Part shown: one piece after another, positions 44,328-55,900 of the stretch
Layout of the letters: each line of letters begins with the position of its first letter
Numbering within the stretch: the stretch's first letter is position 1
Source: Canna indica
Lineage: Eukaryota > Streptophyta > Magnoliopsida > Zingiberales > Cannaceae
Length of the DNA: 64,000 nt
Assembly (NCBI GenBank): GCA_034359265.1
Contig: CP136892.1
Span: forward strand, 15,672,501-15,736,500
Direction: 5' to 3'
Made by a program: the position numbers and the translations under genes
The notes under the pieces: generated by a model
What the model saw: only the letters and a program-made list of their open reading frames with translations
Told to the model about the DNA's origin: nothing
The model's database searches: none

Positions 44328-45632
44328 AACATCTAACATACATTAGTAATACTAAATCAATAAGTATATAAGATGGTAGGATATAATTGAAATAAATTAA
44401 GAATACGACAACTTAATTAGTTTAAATGAAAAATCTGTATATAGATTTGTAACAATTGTCAAAAGTCAAGATAGTGATAGATTTGTCTTGGTTTTGTTTT
44501 TCTTTAATACAAACTCTTACGACTTCCTTGCGGTGTAGTTTCGGCCCAATAATGAAAAATATTTTTATTCATAATTTAATATATCAAAATATTTATAAAA
44601 ATATAATTCTTAATATATATATATATATATATAATTTATAATATCTATATCTCACTATTAAATAGTTCCTCCATAGTTCATTACATCTTTAATATATATA
44701 GTTTGATTGACTTGTATTTTTTTTAAAAAAATAAAACTAAATAAAAATTAATTGTGTATAACATTACTGCATATTCAAAATTATATTTTAAAATAAATAG
44801 AATGAAATATCGAAAGTGTCACATGGTGTTGTTGACGTGGTAAATATTTATTATTTATAATATTTAATTAAAACTTCAATACAAGATTAATTGTTCTAAT
44901 ACTCTTGGAAAACTATCTTATCAGTCACTTTTTTCTGCTCCATTTGTAAATAAAAGATATTGAATAAACATTTAAAATTTATCATCTCAACGTCAAACAC
45001 TTTTTTGATATTCTATTTGTTATTAATTAATTAATATTTTGTTTTAAAATTGTTTTTTAATATACAATAATTTCACATGGAAATTTGAGATAAGAAAATA
45101 TTTATTTTATTTTTTATTTTACTTTAAAAAGCCAGTTTATGAATTGCCTAGAGATCTGTGATTCAAACCTCAGCAAGATTCGCTATTGTGGTTTTTTCTA
45201 ATTTATTTGGTATTTTATTCGTTATATGCGGCTGTATAGATCCGTTTATCCTTTCGTGTGTGAAAGTGATCTTGGATGAATATTTATCTAGTCTTGTACT
45301 TGATTATATTCTTAATTCTCATCCTAGAAATTAAATTCGCTATCTTCTGGAAAAAAAGAAGAAGCCACGTTAGCACTTAATGAACTAATGGTAACACACA
45401 ACTATTAAAAATTTCATAATGTATGTATTCATACGTATAAATAAAAGAATGGGATAAAATTTAGAAAAATATGAAAATGCAAGATATTTTAATATATTAC
45501 ACACAGAAGACCACCTCTTAGATAATTAATTAGCGATATAAAATCCAAATAAAAAACAAATGACATCATTATATAATAATAGAAACGAACTGGGCGACAT
45601 TGTTCTCGGAACCCGTGCCTCCTTTGGACATC
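44328..45632. other. AT-rich intergenic, (TA)n
   Basis: No gene or element recognised. (TA)n at about 44612-44632. Very low GC. Confidence 0.5.
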
Positions 45633-46040
45633 TGTCACGCCCCAACTCAGGATCGCGTGATCGGCTAGGGTATGTGTCGTACCCCGAAACCTACCACATG
45701 CACTAAACAATAACACCAAGTATACACCAACATCAAGAAAAACATGAATAAAAAGAACTAGGTGTCAATCTTTATTAAAAGTCAAAACAATTTTTAAAAC
45801 AATTTTAGTTTCAAAGGAATCAGTCCAAACTTTCAAAAATCATCTCACAGTATATGTTTTCAAAAGTAAACATCTATTCAGTGCATGTCTAACAACTCGA
45901 TCTAACAACACGACTACGATTACATGGCCGCCTGCTACGAGATCCGCGTCACCACCTGCCCTCCAGCCTCACCATGCCACCAGGCCGTACCTCACTGGTT
46001 AGGCTCTGCCTTAGGTTCAGTTCCTTTTGGGTAAGCAGAC
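45633..46040. repeat. gypsy-type LTR fragment
   Basis: TGTCACGCCCCAACTCAGGA is a typical start of large plant gypsy (chromovirus-like) LTRs, followed by about 400 bp of non-coding sequence including 'tacatggccgcctgctacga'. No second end or coding region is present. Confidence 0.55.
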
Positions 46041-47369
46041 TGCCTTAGCTACAAGTGATTGAGAGGACAGACCGCATAACCTGCTGGAAAGGGCGTCTAC
46101 TATCCGGGGGGTGTCGTTTGACCCTTATAAACAATATCCTCAATGGTCTGACCAGACATTTCCTCACTATCTTTCGCACCCCTAAGTGAATCATAGCCCA
46201 ACTTGACCGCAAACACAAAAATTTCCTTTGGAGTGAGGGTGCAGAGGGGGCGACAAAACCTCTGGTGTGCTGGGGATGATGTTATTTGCCCGAAGCTTAA
46301 TAGAGGTCTGAGCATCCTTGATCTCGATAAACACAACATCGCTCGCTTAGGAAGATGGTGGTGGGGAGTGGCGTTTTGAAGAAATATTGTGTGGACCTAT
46401 ATTGTTAGTCATTCGTATTTTCGACGCAATGGCTGGCAGGCGTTCCACAACTCGGCCTCGTGGTCTAGTGTTTGGAAGGGGATCTATGCGGCAAAACTCT
46501 TCTTTGCAACAGGCATGGAATCGATCGTGGGTAGAGGGGACTCTACACTGTTATGGCTGGACAGTTGTGTCTTAAACACTCGCTTGGCTAATGTGTTATC
46601 GCAGCTTTTTGCCTTTAGTCAGAAGCATTCAGAAGTTATTTCATATTTCCTTGATGAGGAACCTAACGTTTGGCACCTTGGAGAGGACATGTGGACATTC
46701 AGGAGAGGGACATATTAATTTCCCTCCTTAACCTTCCGATGCATGACAACACGGATGACAATACTTTTTGGTGATGGGAGCCTTCATGGATCTTTTCGAC
46801 AAGCTCAATGTATAAAAGGATGATGGATCAGGGGATTCAGAATGCACAGTATGGGAAAATATGGAAATGCGAAGGATCGACTAAAATGAAGATCTTACTA
46901 TGGTTGGTCCTTAGATAGCGTCTCCAAACTAAGGATCGTACTTTAACCTTGTACTTTAATCTTTGTCTCAATTGTGATATGTACTTTCATTTGTCTCATT
47001 TGTATACATGTACTAACACATTTGTTTCAATTGTGGTATGCCGTCTAATTTCCGTCGGGTGCCCCGTTAAGTTGACGACGTGACATGCTGACATGTATAA
47101 AAAACTAATTTTTTATTATGTTACTTTCTCTCAAGTTATTAAAACTAGGTCACACCTTTTAAAATATTAAAAAATGGGTCCCATCTCTCTCTCAGGGATG
47201 GATGCTGTTGCGGGTGGAGAGGGAGCGGCGGCGTTCGCCGGAGCAAAAGCAGACAGTGGGGACGCGGAGGAAGAGGTTGGCGGGGAGGATGTTGTGCTCG
47301 ATGACGTTAGCCGCGAGGAGGGTGACAACTACCTGCCTCTGCCTTGCTTATGATTTTGAAAATACCTGC

Positions 47370-48430
47370 CTAACCTTCATCTTCATCATTATTTAGTTTC
47401 TTTTCCTTCTCGAGAGACTTTTCCTCCACTATTACAGTGGGCGAAGCAGAGGCACAAGGTCGTACCTCTCCTCTAGGTGTGCTAGCTCCACTAGAAGCAC
47501 CATTCTCCTTATGGTCTGATGAAATTTTGGATGGGCGAAGCAGGGCGGTAACATTTACCAGGTTTGTAATTTTGGATGCAATAGCAACTTGGAGGGGTTG
47601 CTGAGAATCAGAACCATGCTTATTTACAAAACTTATTCTTGGTTGATTTGCAATGTTGCAGCCAAAGGCTCGTGACTTGGTAGAGGTTGGAGGAGAAGCC
47701 AAGTCTGTCTTGAAAGGACCTTGAATCACTTGAGACTCAATACCAAGAGCTGCCCCCATGGTTATAAGTTGAATTATATTTCTAGCACTGCCAAAATCAC
47801 AGGCATCAACAATTAGGTAGCTCAATTGCATGCTGACCAAGAGCTCCAGTTGCTGAATAACCATAAAGATTTTATGCTGATCGGTTCCTACAAAAGCAAA
47901 CACACAGACGATTAATGTTAAGCGAAGAGTACTGGTTTCTAGAAGGCATATATCCTTTGCAGTTTGCACCACAATGTCTTGTGTGATCTCCAACATGTAA
48001 ATATCTAATGTACACTTTCAACCCTCGTAAACCGCTTGTCCGTCATTTGACTCTGAGAGAGTTCATTATGTCTCATTGAAGTCTGGTAAAAAATAATTAC
48101 TATCATACCTTCAGTAAACTGATTCAAGACACGGGATATATGGACGGACTGCCCCATCGATTGCAAAATGTTCAGGTACTTCCTTTCAGAAAGGCTGATA
48201 CCCGTTGTACCATTGGCGGAAACACTCCTTTCCCGACTCTGCCACTGCAACATCAAATAGTGGCCAAATTAAGGAGCTGGAGCCCCTTCCCCATGCTGGC
48301 GACCCACCGTCGAGACCTCCACTCTTCCGGCTCCATGGCCGTGCCATTAATTGCCGAGGCAAAACTGAATGGGACCGGCCATGGTCGGTCGGCGCACCCC
48401 GCCACCATCCATGGGTATCAGCTTTGACCC
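47370..48430 (-). pseudogene. captured PAS-domain Raf-like protein kinase fragment
   Basis: Minus-strand pieces follow the N-terminal half of plant PAS/Raf-like MAPKKK proteins. 48430-48200: RSHSV, SGGLDGGSPAWGRGSSS, then in another frame SRERSVSANGTTGISLSERK. 48170-48125: YLNILQSMGQSVHI, the start of the PAS domain. 47850-47750: LIVDACDFGSARNIIQLITM, the next PAS segment. 47620-47370: SQQPLQVAIASKITNLVN, then SSGASTPRGEV and VIVEEKSLEKEK, the linker before the kinase domain. No kinase domain. Frames are broken and introns partly retained. Identified by family motifs recalled, not by search. Confidence 0.75.
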
Positions 48431-48825
48431 CGCTACCCTCCTCACCGCCAACACCATCAATCACTGCATCCTCATCGTCAGCCTCTTCCTCTGCATCCCC
48501 ACTGTCTAGAGGTGGCAACGGGCCAGGCTTGGCCCGGCACGGCTGTGCCCAGGAGACGGGCCGGGCTCGCTTCCTGGGGCACGTGAGCCGTGCTAGGCAT
48601 GGCCCGCAGTCGGATCGTGCTCGGCATGGGACGCAGGCTGAGCACGGCCCGCATGTCGTGCTCTGGGCGAGCACGGGGTAGGTCTGGTCTGGCGCGCGCC
48701 AGGCCTAAGTTGGCGCGAGCTAGACTTAGCTCGGGCCGGCCGATAACATTATATATAAAAAAAATTAAAATTTTCTATGAATACTCATCATCTTCTTTAT
48801 TTCTTTTATCTTCATCTTCAACTCT

Positions 48826-48890
48826 TTCTCTCAACTCTTTCTCTCAACTCTCAACTCTCAATTCTCAACTCTCAACTCTCTTACTCTTAA
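48826..48890 (+). repeat. ctctcaactctcaactctca minisatellite
   Basis: Eight or so units of a ctcaactct motif in the 5' UTR region of the hAT element. Confidence 0.85.
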
Positions 48891-49043
48891 CAATCTAAGT
48901 TCATTTACAATCATTCTTAACATCATTTTAAGTTCATCAAGGAGACAAGGATTCAAGATTGCTGTCAATTTTTTTTTAATCTCTTAAATTTATTTCATTG
49001 ATCAGTATAATATTTATACTTTTTATATTTTTAATTTTTACTA

Positions 49044-51077
49044 ATGGCGGATGGAGATTTTTTAGATTATACTCCACAAGTTGGATCAAATATGTTAGAA
49101 GAAATGCCTCCTGCTACTCCTACCACTCAACAAAATCAAAACATAGAGATAAGTCAATTTATTAATTTATGTACATCAGGTATGAGAATATTTTGAGAAA
49201 ATTATTGAAGCTGATGGCACCGTAACAAAAGCCTGGTGCAAAAAATGTCAAAAAATTCTTTCGGCTTCAACAACATGAGGAACTGATTATCTATTACGTC
49301 ATGCAAAGGGTCATGACAATAAGGTTGCACATGCTCAACAAATTCTAATTTATCTTCTTCTGGTTTAACAACTTTTTCGTATGATCATGATTTTCAACGT
49401 CAAGAACTTGCAAAATTAATTATTCAAAGTGAATCTCCTTTTAGTTTTGTTGATCAACCAAGATTTTCTAGTTGGATTCAAAATACTTTACTATCAAAAT
49501 ATAAAAAAATTACTCGAAATACAATGAAAAGTGATGCTTTAAAATTATTTTTTATATATAGAGAAAATATAATTACTAGTTTTCAAAATAATAAATCAAT
49601 TTTTTTTTTAACATCTGATGTTTGGTCTAGTTAACATACTACTAATTCTTACATTTGTGTTACTGTGCATTGGATTGATGAAAATTTTATTTTGCAAAAA
49701 AGAATAATTAGTTTTAAAGTTTTTGAATATCCACACACTTCTGTTGCCATTTTTTCTGCTATTAGATTTGTAACATCTATCTATAATATAAATGAAAAAA
49801 AAAATTCGATTAGTTTTGATAATGCTAGTAATAATGATGCTGTTATTCCTCCTCTTATACAGTTATTTAAGCCAGTATTAGATGGTGAATTATTTCATGT
49901 TCGTTGTGTTTGTCATGTTCTTAATTTATGTGTACAAGATGGTTTAAAACTAGTAAATAAACATGTAGAAAAAATAAGAGATGTTATTAGATATATGCGT
50001 TCTTCAAAAGCAAGAACACAATAATTTAAAAAATTATGTCAATCTTTTAATAAATCATTTAAAAAATTTAATGATGGTGTTATTACTAGATGGAATTCAA
50101 TATATCATATGCTTATGTCTACTACAAGATATCAAGAGATTCTTACAATGTTTTACAATGAAAATATGTTTGGTGATCCAATTAAGGATAATGATTGGTT
50201 AGTTGCTTGACATATTACTTAAATTTTAGAGCTTTTTAATAAAGCTACCGAATAACTTTTCGGTGTTTATTATCCTACATGTAATTTAATTCTTTCACAT
50301 ATAGTTCGTATTAGTAAAGTATTTTCTTTAATGGAATCTAAATTTGCACTCTTTCACATATAGCATCCTTTATTTGCAAAAATTATTTCTTTAATGGAAT
50401 CTAAATTTAAAAAGTATTGGTCAGATATACCTACTTTATTTTGTTTAGCAATATGTTTAGATCCTAGAATGAAAATTGATGGTTTAAATATGTTGTTAGA
50501 TGATTATTATAAGAATATGGAATTAGATAATGTTGAAGAAAAAAAATATAAAATTTTGAATTTATTAAATTTTATGTTTGTATTTTACGCTTCAAAATTT
50601 AGTGATACAATTACAAATAAGACAACATCATCTTCTTCTAGATTAAGATATGATAGTGGAAATAATATTAATTCTCAACTTGGTCGTAAGATAAAAAAAA
50701 ACTAAATCTACTCATTTTAATGAATTACTTTTTTTTCTAGATCATAATCGTTCTGATGAAATAGATGATAATGAGATTTTAGCATGGTGAAAAAAATAAA
50801 AAAATGTGTATCCTATTGTTTCCATCATGGTACGTGATATACTAACTGTTCCTGTGTCTACGGTAGCTTCCGAGTCTTGTTTTAGTGCAGGAAATAGAAT
50901 TCTTGACGAAAGAAGGAGCCGATGAGTGCAGAAACGGTTGAAATATGCATTTGCTTAAAAGACTGATTGGATGCTGAAGATAGATTACAAGATAAGGGAG
51001 GACACGACACTTCATCATCGGGAGAGGAGGAAGCTCAAACAAGCGAAGCTGGTGCTGCTGGTCCAAGTACAAGTTAA
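49044..51077 (+). pseudogene. hAT transposase pseudogene
   Basis: The start ATG at 49044 reads MADGDFLDYTPQ. BED-type zinc finger at about 49225-49320: WCKKCQKILSAS, then YLLRHAKGH. RNase H-like catalytic core at 49440-50020: FSSWIQNTLL, FFLTSDVWSS (stop), SISFDNASNND, LFHVRCVCHVLNLCVQDGL. DUF4413-like region at 50394-50705: KYWSDIPTLFCLAICLDPRM. C-terminal hAT dimerisation domain at 50770-50950: YPIVSIMVRDILTVPVSTVA, SESCFSAGNRILDERRS. The end is SGEEEAQTSEAGAAGPSTS near 51077. At least eight stops or frameshifts; AT-rich codons. Transposition would need an active copy elsewhere. Confidence 0.9.
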
Positions 51078-52245
51078 ATCACTGGGACTACGGATGATTA
51101 AAAATGTAAAAAGAACTACGTAGACCTAATCCTTCTATAGTTAATCATTGTGGAGTACATGTTTAGCTATAGAAGGTATGTATGCAACCTTTTACAGTGC
51201 GATCTATTATAATATTAAAAAAAATTATTTTATCATTGGATGAATATTTTTGTATTAAAGATAAATAAAAATTTACTTATAATTTGATTTTTTAAAAATC
51301 TTTTTATTAATTTGTACTGCGTTATAATGTTACATATAAAAAATGTGTTAAAAAATATATAATAAAGCTTAGTACAATGGTTAAGCTATCTCAAATAAAA
51401 TTAGAAGTCCAAGTTCAAAACTCACTCGTAATCATTAATTTTCAAAATTAAATTTTAAACCTTTAAAAATTTAAATTTAAAAACTTAATTTTTGGGTCGG
51501 CCCAGCTCGAGCCCGACTAGGCGGGCTCGGGCCCGTGCTGGGCTTGCCCACTGCCCTTTCGGGCCGTGCCAGGCACGGCCCGTTGCCACCTCTACCACTG
51601 TCTGCTTTTGCTCTGGCGGCATCAGCCGCTCCCTCTCCCCCCGCTACAGCATCCATCTCCGAGAGAGAGATGTGACCTACTTTTTAATATTTTAAAAGGT
51701 GTGACCCAATTTTAATAACTTGAGAGAAAATAACATAATAAAAAATTAGTTTTTATACATATCATCATGCCACGTCGTCAACTTAACGGAGCGTCCGATG
51801 AAAATTAGACGACATGTCATAGTTGAAATAAATATCTTAGTACATGTATACAAATAAGACAAATAAAAGTACAAGTCACAATTGAGACAAATGTCAAAGT
51901 ACATACTATAAGACAAATGAAAGTACAAGTCACAATGGACTGCTTTGAATGATCCCCTTTGTGTTTTATGTCGAGAATCACATGAATCGGATGTGCATCT
52001 ATCTTGAAATGCCAATCCACGACGATGGGATGGCGTGACTTCCTTGACAAGGTAGGAAAATCGAGATTCCAAGAAATCTCGTGGTCGATAGGGGAAGATG
52101 ATGAATGGTCTATCGAGCGTGCCTCTCTTTCGATAATTTGGTGTTGGAGCATCTGAACGATTTGAAATGATCACATCTTCAATGACAAACCAGCGGAGTG
52201 GGTGACGAGAGTAAGGTTGGGGATTAATTTTTGGACTCATTTACA

Positions 52246-54081
52246 TCCGGTGTAATTATTTAGATTTAGCTCCCGTGTCTCTGCTTTGTTTCTTCTTGGT
52301 TTACACGAAGGTGCGTCCATGATTTTTTTTTTCGGGTTGTTATGATGTTTAGAGTCGGGGTGTGTTTAACAATGTCCGGGATGCTATTGTGTAGGTTTCA
52401 AATCTTTTGAAATGGATTAAGGCGATTGGGCTTCACTTATCCTTCAATATATATATATATATATATATATCCCAAGGACGCCCTTGCCCTTGATTGACCC
52501 ACATACTCTTGTCACCTATACTGTACAACCTTTTTGACGGCTAATGATGCATAGCACACACCTTGAAATGTCACGTGTCTTCTGCATTGCACCCCACAAG
52601 TAGCACATGTTGAACATATAACATACCTCCTTACTTGCATCCAAACTCCACGTGTCAGCCTAAAACTCTTTCTCTCGACAACACACCCTCACCTTTTCTC
52701 ACATTAAACTATCGGTATCCCTGTACCCATCGCCATTAAGGAAAGTGGGATAAGATGCAAGAACACTCTTTACTCTTGATCTCCTCCTCCAACTTAGCAG
52801 GCAGGTTGGAATCCCGTCGAGCACATTTTCGGCATCATTTTTTGTGATTGTATATACAATTTGAGGAGGAAGGTGGAATTGTTGAAATTGACTCGATTTG
52901 AGATCGAATTGAACTAAAACCAAATTATAACATTATTTGAGCTCGAATCGAACTCAAATCAAATCATAACATTTGCTCGAATTTAATCGGCTATTTGTGG
53001 GCTGGCTCAAATAGAGTACTACTAAGCTGGCCCTACTCTATTACTTCTGGGCCGGCCTAAAATAGGAATTAACTGCGGCCATTTGAAGCCACTTGTATTG
53101 AGCTCGCGGGCGCCCACACGTACGGCTCATTTTGCATGATCTCCATTCTCCGACGGGATTTCTTGGAGATGATTAATCCTGCATTTTTTTATGAAGAATT
53201 TTTGAAAATATTGTAGCTGCCATTCGAGCTTTTTCGCTACAATCTCTCGGCCGAAATCTCAGCAATCTTCTCCGCTCCTTTGCATGCAGCTTGAAGACCG
53301 AGATTATATCGGACGATCTCGACCAAAACTTCCAGCTGCCGACTACCTTAATTATTTTCGGGAGCATTTGAAGAATCCACTCCCTGACATTGATTTGGCT
53401 GAAATTTCAACACTTTTTTGTTAGCATGATGACGAATTGCTTGGCTGAACTTTCTGCTTTATTTCGAAGTACCTCACCGCCATTCTTTGCAATTTATGGC
53501 ATCAATCTATAAATAGGAGCAGACTACGATGACGGAAGTATGAGAGACCAAATAAGAGCTCCTTGAGTGCATCATTCTCAGGGGACAAATCACCAAAGCC
53601 CATGCTGCCGGGGTGCACGAGGCTGGGACCGACCCCGGTCGTACGGGTCGCCATGCCAAAATCTTGAAGGGGTCTAGCACTAGCAGCCCGTGATTGGGGG
53701 AGCACGGCTCTAGGTGCAGCCACGACTGCACCCAAGTTTTCTCCATTCTGAGGATACATGCTATAGTCGCCGGCATCCCATGTGTAGCACTCAAGCAAGT
53801 AAAATAAGTCCGATTTTCTCTCAAGCAAAAACTGAAAAGGGGTTGACTTATCGATTAGAAACTTCATATATTGTCACTTCTAGTTGCAAGTCCATACTTT
53901 TAGTCTATAGAACATATTTAAAATTGTGGAGAGCTCTTAAACTTCCCATATTATATATGGCACGTGACAATTAAAACTACGAGGCTCAAAATTTATCACA
54001 TCAGCGTCATGGGTCATGTCTTACTACTCGAATGTCATGCGGCACGAAGAGTACTTTATGTAATTTTCATTTTATGATGTA
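52246..54081. other. intergenic, two unassigned open frames
   Basis: (TA)n at 52449-52470. 52880-53000 repeats 'gaatcgaactcaaatcaaatc' blocks. Minus-strand open frames at 53502-53867 contain GATRTTGVGPSLVHPG-like sequence (GMATRTTGVGPSLVHPGSMG) with no recognised family; plus-strand overlap is similar in length. No supported gene. Confidence 0.4.
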
Positions 54082-54086
54082 ATAAA

Positions 54087-54404
54087 TGTTGCGAAAATGA
54101 AATCATAACAAGTATTTGAGAGAAGGCCTCTCGATTTTCTCTTTATTCATTCTCAAGCATATTACGGACTTGAGATGCAGAGAAGTAAGAAAACAGAGTG
54201 TGGAATACAAGAACGGAGATTGAAGTCTGAGACTTCAAATCTAAAGAAAGGAAAGCAGTATCTGTTATATACACGTGCTAACCTATTGTATTTTGAAATT
54301 AAATGTAAGATGACTAAAAAGCCCTGAATAACATAATACTTTCTCTATAGCTTGAAGGCCATTTATGTAACTGCATCTATCAATTTCTCTTCGGCATTCC
54401 AATA
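54087..54404 (-). repeat. 3' LTR of copia element
   Basis: Plus strand TGTTGCG...ATTCCAATA; the terminal dinucleotide at the inner end is TA instead of CA in both LTRs. It lies next to the polypurine tract. Confidence 0.95.
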
Positions 54405-54420
54405 CTCCCCCCTCAAGTTG
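54405..54420 (-). promoter_or_regulatory. polypurine tract of copia element
   Basis: The minus strand reads CAACTTGAGGGGGGAG immediately before the 3' LTR, the plus-strand DNA primer of reverse transcription. Confidence 0.9.
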
Positions 54421-54563
54421 GCAACTGCAAATGGATTTTGCAGTCCCAACTTGATAAGGAAAAATTGATGTCTTTATTTTGGTAAGGCCTTTGTCAGTAT
54501 ATCTGCAAGTTGAACTTTACTAGAGGTATAATCTGGTATTAAAAACCCCTCTTGATACTTTTC

Positions 54564-55900
54564 TCAGATAAAATAACAATATGTTTTCAGGTGTTTGGTC
54601 CTTTCATGGAAATCTGGGTTTCGTGTTATGTGGATTGCACTTTGGTTGCCACAATGCAATTTTACTGGTAATTCGGGTTGAATTCCCAGCTCATTTAACA
54701 TCTTGGAAAGCCACATCAGTTCAGCTGTTGCTGTAGACATTGCACGCAGCTCATTCTTAGCTGAAGATCTACTAACAGTGGTCTGTTTTTTGCATTTCCA
54801 TGACACTACATATTCTCCCAACTTCATACAGAACCCTGTAATTGACCTTCTGGACAACGGGCAGCTGGCCCAGTCAACGTCACAAAAACCAGTTAACCGA
54901 GTGCTTGAGTTTGCAGGATAAAACAGTCCCAGTCCAAGCGTGGACTTAAGATACTTTACTACCCTTATGGCAGCTTTGTAATCTGATACAATGGGATCAT
55001 GTACATGTTGGCTCAAGCTATGTACGACAAACGATACATCTGGCCTGGTTAGGGTAATATATTGAAGTCTTCCCACTAGTCTTCCAAAGCCCTTCTCATC
55101 AGGGTACTTGTCATTCATTTCCTCCTTCAGAGTGACTGTTTTGGATTGAATTTTCATTGGAGTTGATTGTGGTTTACATGAACTCAACTTCATTTCTTTT
55201 AACAAATCTAACACATATTTTCTTTGACCAATGTGAATTCCCTTCTCTGTTCTGTGAACTTCCAGACCTAGGAAGTACCTGAGCTCACTAAGGTCTTTTA
55301 TCTTGAAACTGTTATCTAGAAATTGCTTGAGCATTTGAATGCCAATTTCATCCGTTCTTGTCATGATCAGGTCATCCGCATAGACCAAGACTATGATGAT
55401 CTTGTCTTGATTTTTCTTCACAAACATGCATGCATCACTGTTGCATTGAGTAAAGCCATGAGATATGATATTACTTGAAAGCTTAGAGTACCACCGTCTA
55501 CTGGCCTGCTTAAGACCGTAGAGTGATTTTTTTAATCTGCACACCCTTCTATCTTGAAGGTCTCCATATTCGGGAGGTTTGTCCATGTACACTTCCTCCT
55601 CCAAATCCCCATGAAGGTAAGCGTTATTGATGTCTAATTGGAATAATTTCCAATTTCTTGAAGTTGCAATTGACAGTAACATTCTTACTATGGTGAATTT
55701 GGAAACAAGAGCAAAGGTATCCTGATAATCCACACATTCTATTTGGGTGTATCCTTTTGTAACTAATATGGATTTATACCTCTCTATGTTCCCATCTGGA
55801 TTGTATTTAGTTTTGTACACCCATTTACAACTTACTGTACTCTTTCTAGGAGGCAAATCACAAAGAACCCATGTGTTGTTTGCTTCAAGAGCTTGCTATT
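54564..55900 (-). pseudogene. copia reverse transcriptase and RNase H
   Basis: RT starts after an in-frame stop: NTWVLCDLPPRKSTVSCKWV, YKTKYNPDGNIERYK, FALVSKFTIVRMLLSIA, QLDINNAYLHGDLEEEVYMD, SLYGLKQASRRWY, and the catalytic box VLVYADDLIMT (YADD where copia usually has YVDD). RNase H: GFCDVDWASCPLSRRSITGF, SWKCKKQTTVSRSSAKNELR (usual AEYR is NELR), ATAELMWLSKML. A 430-codon frame. The A(E)YR change and VSK in place of VAK hint at loss of function. Confidence 0.92.

Larger units (their letters stand above)
48507..51594 (+). mobile_element. hAT transposon (3.1 kb) with decayed transposase
   Basis: Perfect 18-bp terminal inverted repeats TAGAGGTGGCAACGGGCC / GGCCCGTTGCCACCTCTA, flanked by the 8-bp duplication ccactgtc (48499-48506 and 51595-51602). 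Sub-terminal regions are rich in gggccgggct / cacggcccg motifs. The interior encodes a hAT transposase with BED finger and C-terminal dimerisation domain. It is the only DNA transposon in the window with recognisable transposase. Confidence 0.95.
46938..51937. mobile_element. long-TIR (Mutator-like) element with PAS kinase fragment
   Basis: 46938-47262 is the inverse of 51595-51937 (for example ttaagttgacgacgtgacat against atgccacgtcgtcaacttaa, and gcaaaagcagacagtgg against ccactgtctgcttttgc), TIRs of about 320 bp with short internal subrepeats (gtactttcatttgtct). It carries a captured kinase fragment (47370-48430, minus) and a hAT inserted at the inner edge of the right TIR. No Mutator transposase was found. 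The exact target duplication was not resolved. Confidence 0.78.
46190..52245 (+). mobile_element. LINE fragment split by a long-TIR element
   Basis: 46190-46937 has LINE post-RT motifs (NRGLSILDLDKHNIARLGRW, SSVWKGIYAAK, DSTLLWLDSCV, and MKILLWLVLR...LQTKDR). The zf-RVT frame breaks there and resumes at 51938 with ALNDPLCVLCRESHESDVHL, the Cys/His part of the same domain. 51938-52245 then decays. Everything between is the later insertion. RT and endonuclease are missing, so the copy was already truncated. Confidence 0.8.

Noticed and set aside
48205..48681. Plus-strand 158-codon ORF
   Set aside because: Antisense of the captured PAS-kinase fragment and the GC-rich hAT end; crosses the hAT boundary.
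53502..53867. 121-codon minus-strand ORF as a gene
   Set aside because: No recognisable domain, an equally long ORF in another frame on the same strand, and no promoter or splice support.
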